Part shown: piece after piece, positions 9,188 to 18,676 of the stretch
How the letters are laid out: every line of letters begins with the position of its first letter
Position numbering within the stretch: position 1 is the stretch's first letter
NCBI GenBank assembly: GCA_947501105.1
Contig: CANMUP010000002.1
Location: 744,001-808,000 of the forward strand
Reading direction: 5' to 3'
Origin: an uncultured Flaviramulus sp.
Lineage (GTDB): Bacteria; Bacteroidota; Bacteroidia; Flavobacteriales; Flavobacteriaceae
Length of the DNA stretch: 64,000 nucleotides
Program-made: the position numbers and the translations under genes
The notes under the pieces: generated by a model
What the model was told of the DNA's origin: nothing
Databases searched by the model: none
What the model saw: the letters and a program-made list of their open reading frames with translations, nothing else

Positions 9188-10396
9188 ATGTTAAATAAAA
9201 ATTATATACATTTTTCTGCAGAACATTTTGCTTCCGATTTTTATTTTCAAAAATGGATTTTGGAAAACGATTATATGACCAATTTATTTTGGGAAAATTG
9301 GTTAGCAGATAATCCTCAAAAAAAGTCCGATACTGATTTGGCTATAGAAATAGTGAAAAAATTGAATTTTAAGGAGCATAAAGCATCCCCAGAAGAATTC
9401 AATGAAGTTTGGAAAAATATTAAGGAAACTCATGTGGCAAAAGTAAGCCCAATTGAATACTCTAGGAAATCATGGTATCTAGGAATAGCAGCATCAGTAG
9501 TATTATTAATTTCATCTGGTATCTTTTTTTTTAAAAACAATGCTAATGTTGATAAAGATGCTATACAAATTTCTAGCCCTCAAATTATAAATAGCAACAT
9601 AAAAACTGGTACAGATAAGGCAATACTAACATTAGCAGATGGTTCAGAAATCGCTTTAACTAAAGGAGAAACATACAATGCACAAAATGCTAGCAGTAAT
9701 GGTGAAGAGATAATTTATAATACTAATGCAGCTAGTAAAGAAATAGTATATAATTACCTTACTACTCCTAGGGGGGGGCAGTTCTTTATAGAATTATCTG
9801 ATGGTACACAAGTGTGGCTAAATTCCGAAAGCCAATTAAAATACCCAGTAACATTTTTAGATAATCAAACTAGAGAAATAGAACTGGTTTATGGAGAAGC
9901 CTACTTTGATGTATCTCCTAGTACCGCGCACAAAGGGGCGAAATTTAAGGTAGTAAATCAAGGGCAAGATGTTGAAGTACTAGGAACTGAATTCAATATT
10001 AAAGCATATAAAGACGAACTTAACATTTACACAACTTTAATAGAAGGAAAAGTTATGGTAAATGCTTTAAACAGAAGCAATGCTTTAATGCCAAATGAAC
10101 AATTAAAACTTAACCTTACAAATAGCAGTACTGTTATTTCAACAGTAGATACTTATAGAGAAATATCATGGAAAAATGGCGTGTTCAGTTTTAAAAACAA
10201 ACCTTTAAAAGAGATTATGAAAGTACTTTCACGCTGGTATGAAATAGATGTAACTTTTGAAAATAAAGCTTTAGAAAACATTGTTTTTAATGGTACCCTA
10301 AAGAAAAAACTTAGTGTTAACAATATTCTAGAAACCATTTGTAGCAGTAATAATATTGACTATGAGATAAATGATAAAACAGTACTATTAAAATAG
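9188..10396 (+). CDS. FecR-family anti-sigma factor
   Basis: An inner-membrane anti-sigma factor of about 402 residues from the ATG at 9188; a TTG three codons upstream is less likely. The cytoplasmic N-terminal part (about 1-92) would hold the sigma factor. One transmembrane helix (WYLGIAASVVLLISSGIFFF, about 94-113) crosses the membrane. The periplasmic FecR domain carries TTPRGGQFFIELSDGTQVWL and EVLGTEFNIKAY. The C-terminal DUF4974-like segment (GVFSFKNKPLKEIMKVLSRW) resembles a secretin/TonB short domain and contacts the transporter. It lies between the sigma gene and the SusC transducer. Unusually, the codons for the conserved PRGG contain an uninterrupted run of eight G. Confidence 0.92.
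   Translation: MLNKNYIHFSAEHFASDFYFQKWILENDYMTNLFWENWLADNPQKKSDTDLAIEIVKKLNFKEHKASPEEFNEVWKNIKETHVAKVSPIEYSRKSWYLGIAASVVLLISSGIFFFKNNANVDKDAIQISSPQIINSNIKTGTDKAILTLADGSEIALTKGETYNAQNASSNGEEIIYNTNAASKEIVYNYLTTPRGGQFFIELSDGTQVWLNSESQLKYPVTFLDNQTREIELVYGEAYFDVSPSTAHKGAKFKVVNQGQDVEVLGTEFNIKAYKDELNIYTTLIEGKVMVNALNRSNALMPNEQLKLNLTNSSTVISTVDTYREISWKNGVFSFKNKPLKEIMKVLSRWYEIDVTFENKALENIVFNGTLKKKLSVNNILETICSSNNIDYEINDKTVLLK
9771..9778 (+). repeat. Eight-G homopolymer inside the FecR gene
   Basis: GGGGGGGG encodes part of the conserved Pro-Arg-Gly-Gly of the FecR domain as AGG GGG GGG. AGA/GGT/GGA codons prevail around it, so the run is conspicuous in an AT-rich genome. Loss or gain of a single G would truncate the periplasmic domain. 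Confidence 0.8.
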
Positions 10397-10553
10397 CGCT
10401 CAAACAAAATTAATAACTAAAAAAGAAATCTATGGCATAAAAATAACAAAAAAACTAAAAAAAAGGGAAAACAGGTTCGATCTCTAACAAACAAACCTTC
10501 ATTTCCCCTCAAAAAAGTATTAATTAATTTATTAACTAACACAAATCAAATTT

Positions 10554-13500
10554 ATGGAATTTAAATTTAAAAAAACACTTTTTCCTAAAGGAAAAAGTGT
10601 ACCAATACTAATTATGAGAAGCTTTATTTTCTTATTGTGCACCACGGTTTTCGGTCTTTCTACTGAGCCAATTTTGTCACAGAATATTAAAATTTTAATA
10701 GATGCAGACAAAACCATAACTGTTGAAGAAGTCTTTGATATTATCGATAGACAAACCGATTACTCTTTTGTATATAAACCTGGTATGTTTAAAGAATTGC
10801 CAGAGGTTCATCTTAAAAAAGGATCTATTCTTGTGAACAAGCTTTTACGAAAAAGCCTTAGTAAAGGCAATTTCAGTATTGTTCTAAATGAAGATAATAT
10901 CATTTTTGTAGAGCAAAAAATACCAATAAAAGATAAGCAAAAGCACTCGATTAATGGTGTTGTACTAGATATAAATAATCAGCCTTTGCCTGGAGCAAAC
11001 ATCTTAGAAAAAGGTACAACAAATGGAACACAGACTGACTTTGATGGGGAGTTTACTATTGAAGTAATTGACCAAAGTGCAATTCTTGTTGTCTCTTACT
11101 TAGGTTTTACAACACAAGAAGTTTTAGTAAATGACCAGTCAACAATTACAATTGTATTAAAAGAAGATTCTGCAGCTTTAGATGAAGTTGTAGTTATAGG
11201 TTATGGAACAGCAAGAAGGAAAGATTTAACGGGTTCTATTGCATCAATAAAATCTGATGACGCCTTAAAAACACCGTCTAATAATTTTATCCATTCTTTA
11301 CAAGGTAAAGCAGCAGGGGTTGATATTAAAGCTTCAGATAATGCTCCAGGTGGGGGTATTAGAATTAGAATTAGAGGTACAAGTTCCATAGGTTCGAGTA
11401 GCCAACCTTTATATGTTGTAGATGGGTTTCCTTTACCACAAGGTGTAGGTAGCGGCAATCCTTTATTATCTCTTAGTGATAGTGATATTCAATCTATTGA
11501 TATACTTAAAGATGCCTCTGCAACAGCTATTTATGGTGCACGAGGAGCTAACGGGGTTGTTATTGTTACAACAAAAAGAGGAAAATCAGGAAAAGCTAAG
11601 ATAAATTTCAACTATTCTACAACGGTACAAACATTACGTAATAAGTTAGAATTAGCTAATGCCGAAGAATTAGCTATTTTAACAAATGAATGGGCCGTCA
11701 ATAATGGGCGCCCACTAATTTATGACGGTGTAAACAGACCATTACCTTCAGAATTAGGAGAGGGAACAGATTGGCAAGATGAAATTTTTAGAACATCTTT
11801 AACTCAAAGATATAATATGTCTGTAAGTGGAGGTAATGAAAAAGCGACATATTTTGTAGCAGGAGATTATTTAGATCAAGATGGTATTATTATTGAATCT
11901 AATTATAAGCGGGCTGGTCTTAAGTTTAATTTTGATCAAAAATTAGGTAATAAATTTAAGGTAGGTGTTAATATGAACGTTAATAGATCTATTAACGATG
12001 CAATACCAACAAATGGTACTGGTTTTCAAGAAGACACACCATTATGGAATGCGCAAACTACAACTCCAGTAATTCCTGTAAGAGATGAAGAAGGTAATTT
12101 TTTACACAATCATGATGAGTCTGTAAAAGTATTAGAAAACCCAGTTTCTATTGCAACGACTAGGACTAATATAACACGTACCACACGTATACTTGCATCA
12201 GCTTTTTTAGAATATGAGATAATAAAAGATTTGAAACTTAAAGCTAATTATGGAATTGACCTTGTGCATTCTAAGAACCAAAGGTATACACCTACAACAG
12301 CAGAAACACAAGGACTTCCTAATAAGGGTATTGCAATAATTAATAATTCTGACAATACAAATATACTTGCAGAATATACCTTAAATTATAATAAGCAATT
12401 AGGAGACAATCATAGATTAGGTATAACCTTAGGCCACACCATTCAAACAAATAAAAATGAGTTTGTGGGCTCTAGAACTGAGGATTTTATTAATGATGCT
12501 CTATTGTTTAATAATTTAGGCGCAGGCTCAGATCCTAGGCCATCTACAAGTAGCGTTAGAGAGAATGGGCTATTATCATACTTAGGAAGGATTTCTTATG
12601 TTTATAAAGATAAATATAGTTTTACAGGTACTATTAGGAGAGATGGATCTTCTAGATTTGGTTCCAATAATAAATGGGGGTGGTTTCCATCTGTAGGTCT
12701 TGGTTGGACGGCATCTGAAGAAGATTTTATAAAAAACTTAGGTGTATTTAGTTACCTTAAATTAAGAGGAAGTATAGGAGTTGCTGGTAATAATGGTATA
12801 GGAAATTATAGATCTATAAATTTATTTTCCCCTATTACTACTCATATTTCTGGTGTCCCAGTTGTTGGTTTTGTGCCTAGCTTTTTACCTAATTCAAATT
12901 TAAAATGGGAAAGTACAGAACAAAAAAATATAGGTATAGATTTTGGTTTTTTTGATAATACATTAAACTTAACGGCTGAGTACTATGTTAAAACTACTAC
13001 AGATTTACTATTAGCTAGACCCATAGCCAATCAATCAGGTTTTAGTAGTATTACCGATAATATTGGAAGTGTAGAAAATAAAGGGTTCGAGTTTTCTTTA
13101 GGGCTTAATAAATCCTTTGGGCAATTACAATGGAATTCCAATTTTAACATCTCATTTAATAAAAGCAAAGTTTTAAAACTTCAAGAAGGAACAGAGTATA
13201 TTATAAATAGTATTGGACAAGGAGAATCTGCTCATGGTAGGACTATTACTAGAGTTGGAGATGAAATAGGGTTGTTTTTTGGATTTAGACATGACGGTAT
13301 TTGGGATTCTGAACAAGAGATTCTAGATACTGGATCAACTATAGGAGGTATAAATAGAGTTGGATTGGTACAGCATGCCGATTTAAACGGCGATGGTTTT
13401 AGACCAGGTTTTGATGATAGAGAAGTTGTTGGAAACCCAAACCCTGATTTTATCTATGGTTTCACTAACGACTTTACATATAAAAATTTTAATCTATCCA

Positions 13501-13946
13501 TTTTTATAAACGGAAGTCAAGGGAATGATATAGCTGATTTAAATGGCATTGGACTACTAGCGCAACCACAAAAACATAATGTTTATAAACGCGTTTTTGA
13601 TGAGCGATGGACGGGTCCAGGAACTAGTACAACTATTGAAGCCCCTTTAACAAATGCCGGTGAATGGAAACATTTTAGCTCTAGAAATGTACAAGACGGC
13701 TCTTATTTACGGTTTAAAACTATTAATTTGTCATATAATTTGCCTTTAGATAAGTTCAAGAGTATAGATTGGCTAGATAGCGCACAAATATTTGTAGCTG
13801 GGGATAACTTAATTACTATCACAAATTATACAGGTTACGATCCAGAAGTAGATTTATATTCTACAAGTAACTTACAATCTGGTGTAGATAATGGTGGATA
13901 TCCAGTAGCTAAAAGTATTAGATTAGGAGTTAAATTAGGATTTTAA
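10554..13946 (+). CDS. SusC-like TonB-dependent transporter with STN signalling domain
   Basis: A 1130-residue outer-membrane TonB-dependent transporter that imports oligosaccharides. After a long signal region (hydrophobic about residues 18-35) comes a secretin/TonB short N-terminal (STN) domain, about 45-120. A carboxypeptidase-regulatory-like domain follows (INGVVLDINNQPLPGANI, near 133-215), then the TonB box and plug (DEVVVIGYGTARRKDLTGS, VVDGFPL) and the beta-barrel ending in VKLGF. The STN domain marks it as a transducer that signals to the FecR protein encoded just upstream. SusD follows 18 bases downstream. The ATG at 10554 is the first in frame; a second ATG at 10614 would also leave a signal peptide. 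Confidence 0.95.
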   Translation: MEFKFKKTLFPKGKSVPILIMRSFIFLLCTTVFGLSTEPILSQNIKILIDADKTITVEEVFDIIDRQTDYSFVYKPGMFKELPEVHLKKGSILVNKLLRKSLSKGNFSIVLNEDNIIFVEQKIPIKDKQKHSINGVVLDINNQPLPGANILEKGTTNGTQTDFDGEFTIEVIDQSAILVVSYLGFTTQEVLVNDQSTITIVLKEDSAALDEVVVIGYGTARRKDLTGSIASIKSDDALKTPSNNFIHSLQGKAAGVDIKASDNAPGGGIRIRIRGTSSIGSSSQPLYVVDGFPLPQGVGSGNPLLSLSDSDIQSIDILKDASATAIYGARGANGVVIVTTKRGKSGKAKINFNYSTTVQTLRNKLELANAEELAILTNEWAVNNGRPLIYDGVNRPLPSELGEGTDWQDEIFRTSLTQRYNMSVSGGNEKATYFVAGDYLDQDGIIIESNYKRAGLKFNFDQKLGNKFKVGVNMNVNRSINDAIPTNGTGFQEDTPLWNAQTTTPVIPVRDEEGNFLHNHDESVKVLENPVSIATTRTNITRTTRILASAFLEYEIIKDLKLKANYGIDLVHSKNQRYTPTTAETQGLPNKGIAIINNSDNTNILAEYTLNYNKQLGDNHRLGITLGHTIQTNKNEFVGSRTEDFINDALLFNNLGAGSDPRPSTSSVRENGLLSYLGRISYVYKDKYSFTGTIRRDGSSRFGSNNKWGWFPSVGLGWTASEEDFIKNLGVFSYLKLRGSIGVAGNNGIGNYRSINLFSPITTHISGVPVVGFVPSFLPNSNLKWESTEQKNIGIDFGFFDNTLNLTAEYYVKTTTDLLLARPIANQSGFSSITDNIGSVENKGFEFSLGLNKSFGQLQWNSNFNISFNKSKVLKLQEGTEYIINSIGQGESAHGRTITRVGDEIGLFFGFRHDGIWDSEQEILDTGSTIGGINRVGLVQHADLNGDGFRPGFDDREVVGNPNPDFIYGFTNDFTYKNFNLSIFINGSQGNDIADLNGIGLLAQPQKHNVYKRVFDERWTGPGTSTTIEAPLTNAGEWKHFSSRNVQDGSYLRFKTINLSYNLPLDKFKSIDWLDSAQIFVAGDNLITITNYTGYDPEVDLYSTSNLQSGVDNGGYPVAKSIRLGVKLGF

Positions 13947-13964
13947 TTAAAAAAATAAAAGATT

Positions 13965-15425
13965 ATGAGAAATATTAAATATAGCTTATTTAAAATAAGC
14001 ATCATCGCTCTTCTCCTTTTTTCTTGTGAGGATGTTTTAATAGAAAACCCCCCAAGTGCTTTAAGTGCCGAGAGTTTTTACCAATCAGAGGAAGATGCCA
14101 TTGCAGGATTGTATGGAGCTTATGCCAATATATATAGCATTTATGATGTAAACTCAATCTATTTGGGCGATTTGATAGCTGATGATTTAACCATATCTCC
14201 TATTGTTTCAGATTTATTGGGTATAGAAGAATTAACGTTTACAAATGAGTTTGGTAGTATATGGGCAACATCATATTCAGCTATAAATAGAGTTAATGTA
14301 GTTATTTCAAGTATTGAAAATATTGCTTTTGATGCTAATCGTAAAGCAGATTTAATTGCCGAAGCTAAAGCTTTAAGAGCACTTTATTATTGGAATTTAG
14401 TAAGATTCATAGGAGATGTACCCCTTTATGAAAATGCAGGTTTTACTAATGAAGAATTGTTAGCCCCTAGAACGCCAGCTGAGGATGTTTATGCTGTAGT
14501 AATTAGAGATTTAACAGATGCCGTTAATGAGCTTTCTGATAGTAATGAACCAGGAAGAATCAATTCGAATATAGCAAATGCGCTATTAGCAAGAATTTAT
14601 TTATACAGGGGTGATTATGCAAATGCTCTTACACATGCTAAAAATGTAATTGATTCTGGGAATTATGATCTTTTTTCAGATTATGCCGATGTTTTTAAAA
14701 GTGATAATAACAATGGTATAGAGCATATATTTCAATTGCAATTTGTTTTAGGAGAAAGACATACCACTGTACCTGCTCGATTTGGAATTAGAGAAATAGC
14801 ATCAAATAGAAGAACCTATTGGTCTTCAAATTTTGCCATAGCTAGTTTAGCTCCATCAGCAACTTTCGTATCTGAAAACCCTGAATCTTACAGAAAATCA
14901 GTTACAGTATCTGATAGGTATGATCATATAGACGGTGTTTCAGGTACTATATTAATGACTGATCACTATGCTGATTTCCCTTATTATATTAATAAATATG
15001 ATCATCATAGACCACAACAAATACAATCTGACATGAATTTTAACATTATTCGTTATGCCGACGTGTTGCTAATTGCTGCTGAGGCTTCCAATGAAGTAAA
15101 TCCAGGAGATGATGTTAAATATACTTGGATTAACAAAGTTAGAAAACGTGCTAGAACTGATGCATCTGGGATAGAAACTCCTACAGATTTACCAGATTTA
15201 TCAGGATTAAATCAAGATGACTTTAGAACTGCTGTTTTAGAGGAAAGACGTTTTGAATTAGCTTTTGAAGGAATTCGTGCATGGGATTTAAAACGAAGAG
15301 GTGAGTTTTTAATTAAAGTAAGAGCACAAGGCATAACAATTGAAGATTATAAAGTGTTATTCCCAGTTCCAGATGCTCAAATAAAATTAAATTCAAATTT
15401 AACCCAAAATCCAGGTTGGGAATAA
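13965..15425 (+). CDS. SusD-like glycan-binding lipoprotein
   Basis: A 486-residue SusD/RagB homologue, the surface lid that binds glycan over the SusC barrel. The lipobox LLFSC (Cys21) is followed by acidic ED, as in surface-exposed Bacteroidota lipoproteins. NPPSALSAESFYQSEEDA and AEAKALRALYYWNLVRFIGD are the typical N-terminal TPR-like signatures, and VLEERRFELAFEGIRAWDLK is the C-terminal one. It lies 18 bases after its SusC partner and a strong terminator follows ten bases after its stop, which closes the SusCD transcription unit. Confidence 0.95.
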   Translation: MRNIKYSLFKISIIALLLFSCEDVLIENPPSALSAESFYQSEEDAIAGLYGAYANIYSIYDVNSIYLGDLIADDLTISPIVSDLLGIEELTFTNEFGSIWATSYSAINRVNVVISSIENIAFDANRKADLIAEAKALRALYYWNLVRFIGDVPLYENAGFTNEELLAPRTPAEDVYAVVIRDLTDAVNELSDSNEPGRINSNIANALLARIYLYRGDYANALTHAKNVIDSGNYDLFSDYADVFKSDNNNGIEHIFQLQFVLGERHTTVPARFGIREIASNRRTYWSSNFAIASLAPSATFVSENPESYRKSVTVSDRYDHIDGVSGTILMTDHYADFPYYINKYDHHRPQQIQSDMNFNIIRYADVLLIAAEASNEVNPGDDVKYTWINKVRKRARTDASGIETPTDLPDLSGLNQDDFRTAVLEERRFELAFEGIRAWDLKRRGEFLIKVRAQGITIEDYKVLFPVPDAQIKLNSNLTQNPGWE

Positions 15426-15435
15426 TAAACCAAAT

Positions 15436-15468
15436 AAATCCCCAATAATTATTTATTGGGGATTTTTT
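15436..15468 (+). terminator. Rho-independent terminator after SusD
   Basis: A perfect 13-bp stem (15436-15448 with 15453-15465, core TCCCCAATAA/TTATTGGGGA), a 4-nt loop and a run of T. It sits just downstream of the SusD stop, so the sulfatases that follow probably have their own promoter. Confidence 0.93.
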
Positions 15469-15669
15469 GATACAACTTACTATTATTCCATTCATAACAC
15501 ACAAAAGGATATAATGCCCTTGATGTATTAACATCATATATTTAGCAAAACTAGACACTCATATATAATTTATTTTAAAACTGCTCAAATAAAAGAGTTT
15601 GCTAATAATGATGCAAACAATATCATTTTAAAGATTAAATTATAGTTTACTAAAATTAAATAAAAAACC

Positions 15670-17136
15670 ATGCTCAATTTACGATTACTATGTTGCATGC
15701 TATGTGTAATATCATGCAGACAGTCAACCAAGAGTCAAAAAAAAGAAGAACTAAATAAACCCAATATTGTGTTCCTTTTTGCAGATGATTATACCTATGA
15801 AGCCATACATGCTTTTGGTAATAAGTATATTGAAACCCCTAGCCTTGATAAACTTGTTGCAGAAGGCACAACCTTTACACATGCTTATAATATGGGTGGG
15901 TGGCAACCTGCAGTTTGTGTGGCATCACGCTCTATGATTCTTTCTGGACGCTCTGTTTGGAATGCTGAAAATATTGCTAAAAAATGGTCTAAAGGAGATA
16001 CAATAGCACTTAATAACACATGGGGAAAACTCATGGAAACTCAAGGTTATAATACATACATGACTGGTAAATGGCATATACAAGCGCCTGCTAATTATGT
16101 GTTTAATACAGCACGAAATGTAAAACCTGGAATGCCTGATGATAATTTCTATAAAAAAGGAAAAGTAGGATACAATCGACCTATTGATGAGAACGATAAT
16201 TCATGGTCAGCATCAGATACCTCACAAGGAGGTTTTTGGAAAGGTGGTAAACACTGGAGTGAAATTATTAAAGATGATGCCATAGATTTTATTAATGATG
16301 CTAAGAAAAAAGAAGATCCATTTTTTATGTATCTAGCCTTTAATGCGCCTCACGACCCTAGACAATCACCACAATCTTTTTTAGATAAGTATGACATTGA
16401 GAAAATTCCTTTACCAGAAAACTGGCTTCCCGAATATCCATATAAAGATAGTATAGGTAGCCCATCAACATTAAGAGACGAAGCATTGGCTCCTTTTCCA
16501 AGAACACCATATGCTATTAAAACACATATTAAAGAGTACTATAGCATTATAACACATCTCGACGAACAAGTAGGGAAAATATTGGAAGCCATTGAAGCAT
16601 CTGGTAAAGCAGACAATACTTATATTTTCTTTACAGGAGATCATGGGCTTTCTGTAGGGCATCATGGATTATTAGGGAAACAAAGTCTATTCGATCATAG
16701 TATAAGAGTACCATTAATGGTAGTTGGACCAGATATTCCTAAAAATATAAAAGTATCTAAAGATGTGTATTTACAAGATATAATGGCTACTAGTTTAGAA
16801 TTAGCAAATATAGAGAAACCTAGTTATGTAGATTTTAATAGTTTTTTAGATCTAGCAAAAGAAACTACTAAGTCTGGTAATTACGAAGAAGGTATCTATG
16901 GTGCTTATGTAGATTTTCAGCGTATGATTAGAAAAGACGGATATAAACTGCTTGTATATCCTAAAATAAATAAAGTATTATTGTTTGATATGAAAAAAGA
17001 TCCTCAAGAAATGCATAATCTATCGAAAGATCCAAGTCAAAAAGAAAGAGTAAAAATGCTTTTTTCATCATTAATGGATCTTCAAAATAAGATGGCAGAT
17101 AATTTAGATTTAACAAGTATATATCAATCCTTATAA
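15670..17136 (+). CDS. S1-family sulfatase, lipoprotein
   Basis: A 488-residue sulfatase. A short signal with lipobox VISC (Cys16) precedes the metal-binding Asp39-Asp40 (FLFADD). The formylglycine motif is CVASR (Cys83 to Arg87) followed by SMILSGR; GKWHI and FTGDHGLSVGHHG carry later active-site residues. The third position is Ala, a variant known from choline- and heparan-sulfatase-like groups, so this enzyme differs from its neighbours. It starts a three-gene cluster with another sulfatase 13 bases downstream and a GH29 fucosidase, which suggests stepwise desulfation before fucose removal. The ATG is preceded by no clear Shine-Dalgarno sequence. Confidence 0.92.
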   Translation: MLNLRLLCCMLCVISCRQSTKSQKKEELNKPNIVFLFADDYTYEAIHAFGNKYIETPSLDKLVAEGTTFTHAYNMGGWQPAVCVASRSMILSGRSVWNAENIAKKWSKGDTIALNNTWGKLMETQGYNTYMTGKWHIQAPANYVFNTARNVKPGMPDDNFYKKGKVGYNRPIDENDNSWSASDTSQGGFWKGGKHWSEIIKDDAIDFINDAKKKEDPFFMYLAFNAPHDPRQSPQSFLDKYDIEKIPLPENWLPEYPYKDSIGSPSTLRDEALAPFPRTPYAIKTHIKEYYSIITHLDEQVGKILEAIEASGKADNTYIFFTGDHGLSVGHHGLLGKQSLFDHSIRVPLMVVGPDIPKNIKVSKDVYLQDIMATSLELANIEKPSYVDFNSFLDLAKETTKSGNYEEGIYGAYVDFQRMIRKDGYKLLVYPKINKVLLFDMKKDPQEMHNLSKDPSQKERVKMLFSSLMDLQNKMADNLDLTSIYQSL

Positions 17137-17149
17137 AACGCACCTTTAA

Positions 17150-18637
17150 ATGACAAATAAAATAGAGTCCAAAAATAAGCGTATGCATAGTATGCTTTCG
17201 TTATTATTTGTATTATTTCTATGTTTATCTAGTTGTGATGCAGTTCAGAAAGGAAGAAACGTTTCTGATACGGAAGTAGGGGCTATTTCAGGTAAGCCAA
17301 ATATTATTTTAATAATGGCTGATGATTTAGGCTATGGAGATGTTGGGTTTAATGGAAACTTGGTTATTAAAACACCATCCATGGATCAGTGGGCGGTTGA
17401 TGGCATGAAACTTAATCGTTTTTATGCAGCAGCACCTGTTTGTTCTCCTACTAGGGGAAGCGTATTAACTGGTAGACATCCATTCCGATATGGAATATAT
17501 TTTGCCATGTCTGGACATATAAAGCAAGAGGAAGTTCTTCTTCCTGAAATATTAAAAGAACAGGGATATACTACAGGTCACTTTGGTAAGTGGCATTTAG
17601 GAACACTTACAGATGAGACACAAAATAGATGGGGAGGCTGGGATCAAGATCCAATAGGTAATTTTTCGCCACCATGGAAAAATGGCTATGACGCTTGTTT
17701 TGTAACCGAATCAAAAGTGCCAACTTGGAATCCGATGTACAATAAAAAATATACATTATCTGATGGTTCTATTCAAGAAGGCGCACCTAGATACCGTAAT
17801 GATTATTGGGAAGGGGCAGGAAAAAAAGCAGAAGAAAACTTAGAAGGAGATGATTCTCGTGTTATTATGGATAGAGTTATTCCTTTTATAGAAGGAGCCA
17901 CAAATAGGAACCAGCCCTTTTTTAGTGTAGTATGGTTTCACACTCCTCATAAACCAGTAATCACTGGTCCGAAATATCGTGACATGTACCCTGGTTATAC
18001 AGAGTATGAAAAGAATTACTATGGATGTATCACAGCTATGGATGAGCAAATTGGACGTTTACGCTCGAAACTTCAGCAATTAAAGATAGAAGAAAATACA
18101 ATTATTTTGTTTTGTTCAGACAATGGCCCTGAAGGAGAAACTGTCAACCCAAATAGCAACCCAGGATCTGCTGGAATATTCTCTGGAAGAAAACGTAGTT
18201 TATTGGAAGGTGGTATTCGTGTGCCTGCCTTTGTAGCTTGGAAAGGAAAGATTCAATCAGGCACTACAACTAATATTCCGGCAGTAACTTCAGATTACTT
18301 TCCTTCTATTATGGACATCATGGGCATGCATAAGAAGGATTATGAAAACCCAATTGATGGGATTAGTTTAAAGCAGATGATGGAGGGTAAAATGAAAACT
18401 AGAAACTCTCCGATTGGTTTTAAAAGTCAATCTCAAAGAGCTTGGATTACAGAGCGCTACAAAATTTATTCTAACGATAGTGGGCAAACTTTCAAATTAT
18501 TCGATCTGATTGATAATCCGACTGAAAAGAACGACTTGAGTACTCAAATGCCAGAACTATTTACTAAAATGAAATCTGATTTCCTTAAATGGGAAGCCTC
18601 ATGTGCAAATAGTGATGCAGGAAATGATTACAATTGA
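17150..18637 (+). CDS. S1-family arylsulfatase-like sulfatase, lipoprotein
   Basis: A 495-residue sulfatase. The lipobox is CLSSC (Cys29). Translation could start at the first ATG (17150) or at 17183, which gives a shorter, more usual signal peptide. Metal ligands Asp58-Asp59 ([10 protein letters not shown]) and the maturation motif CSPTR (Cys98 to Arg102) with GSVLTGR are classical. HFGKWHLG and LFCSDNGPEG supply further active-site residues. It resembles the GalNAc-4/6-sulfatase and arylsulfatase A branch. It lies 13 bases after the previous sulfatase and 39 bases before the fucosidase, so the three are probably one transcript. Confidence 0.93.
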   Translation: MTNKIESKNKRMHSMLSLLFVLFLCLSSCDAVQKGRNVSDTEVGAISGKPNIILIMADDLGYGDVGFNGNLVIKTPSMDQWAVDGMKLNRFYAAAPVCSPTRGSVLTGRHPFRYGIYFAMSGHIKQEEVLLPEILKEQGYTTGHFGKWHLGTLTDETQNRWGGWDQDPIGNFSPPWKNGYDACFVTESKVPTWNPMYNKKYTLSDGSIQEGAPRYRNDYWEGAGKKAEENLEGDDSRVIMDRVIPFIEGATNRNQPFFSVVWFHTPHKPVITGPKYRDMYPGYTEYEKNYYGCITAMDEQIGRLRSKLQQLKIEENTIILFCSDNGPEGETVNPNSNPGSAGIFSGRKRSLLEGGIRVPAFVAWKGKIQSGTTTNIPAVTSDYFPSIMDIMGMHKKDYENPIDGISLKQMMEGKMKTRNSPIGFKSQSQRAWITERYKIYSNDSGQTFKLFDLIDNPTEKNDLSTQMPELFTKMKSDFLKWEASCANSDAGNDYN

Positions 18638-18676
18638 AAAAATACTAAATAAATTAATTTAAATAATATTATATAA

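Noticed and set aside
10462-10510. Terminator between FecR and SusC genes
   Set aside because: Only a 6-bp GGGAAA/TTTCCC match with a loop of about 40 bases; too weak, and read-through to SusC is expected.
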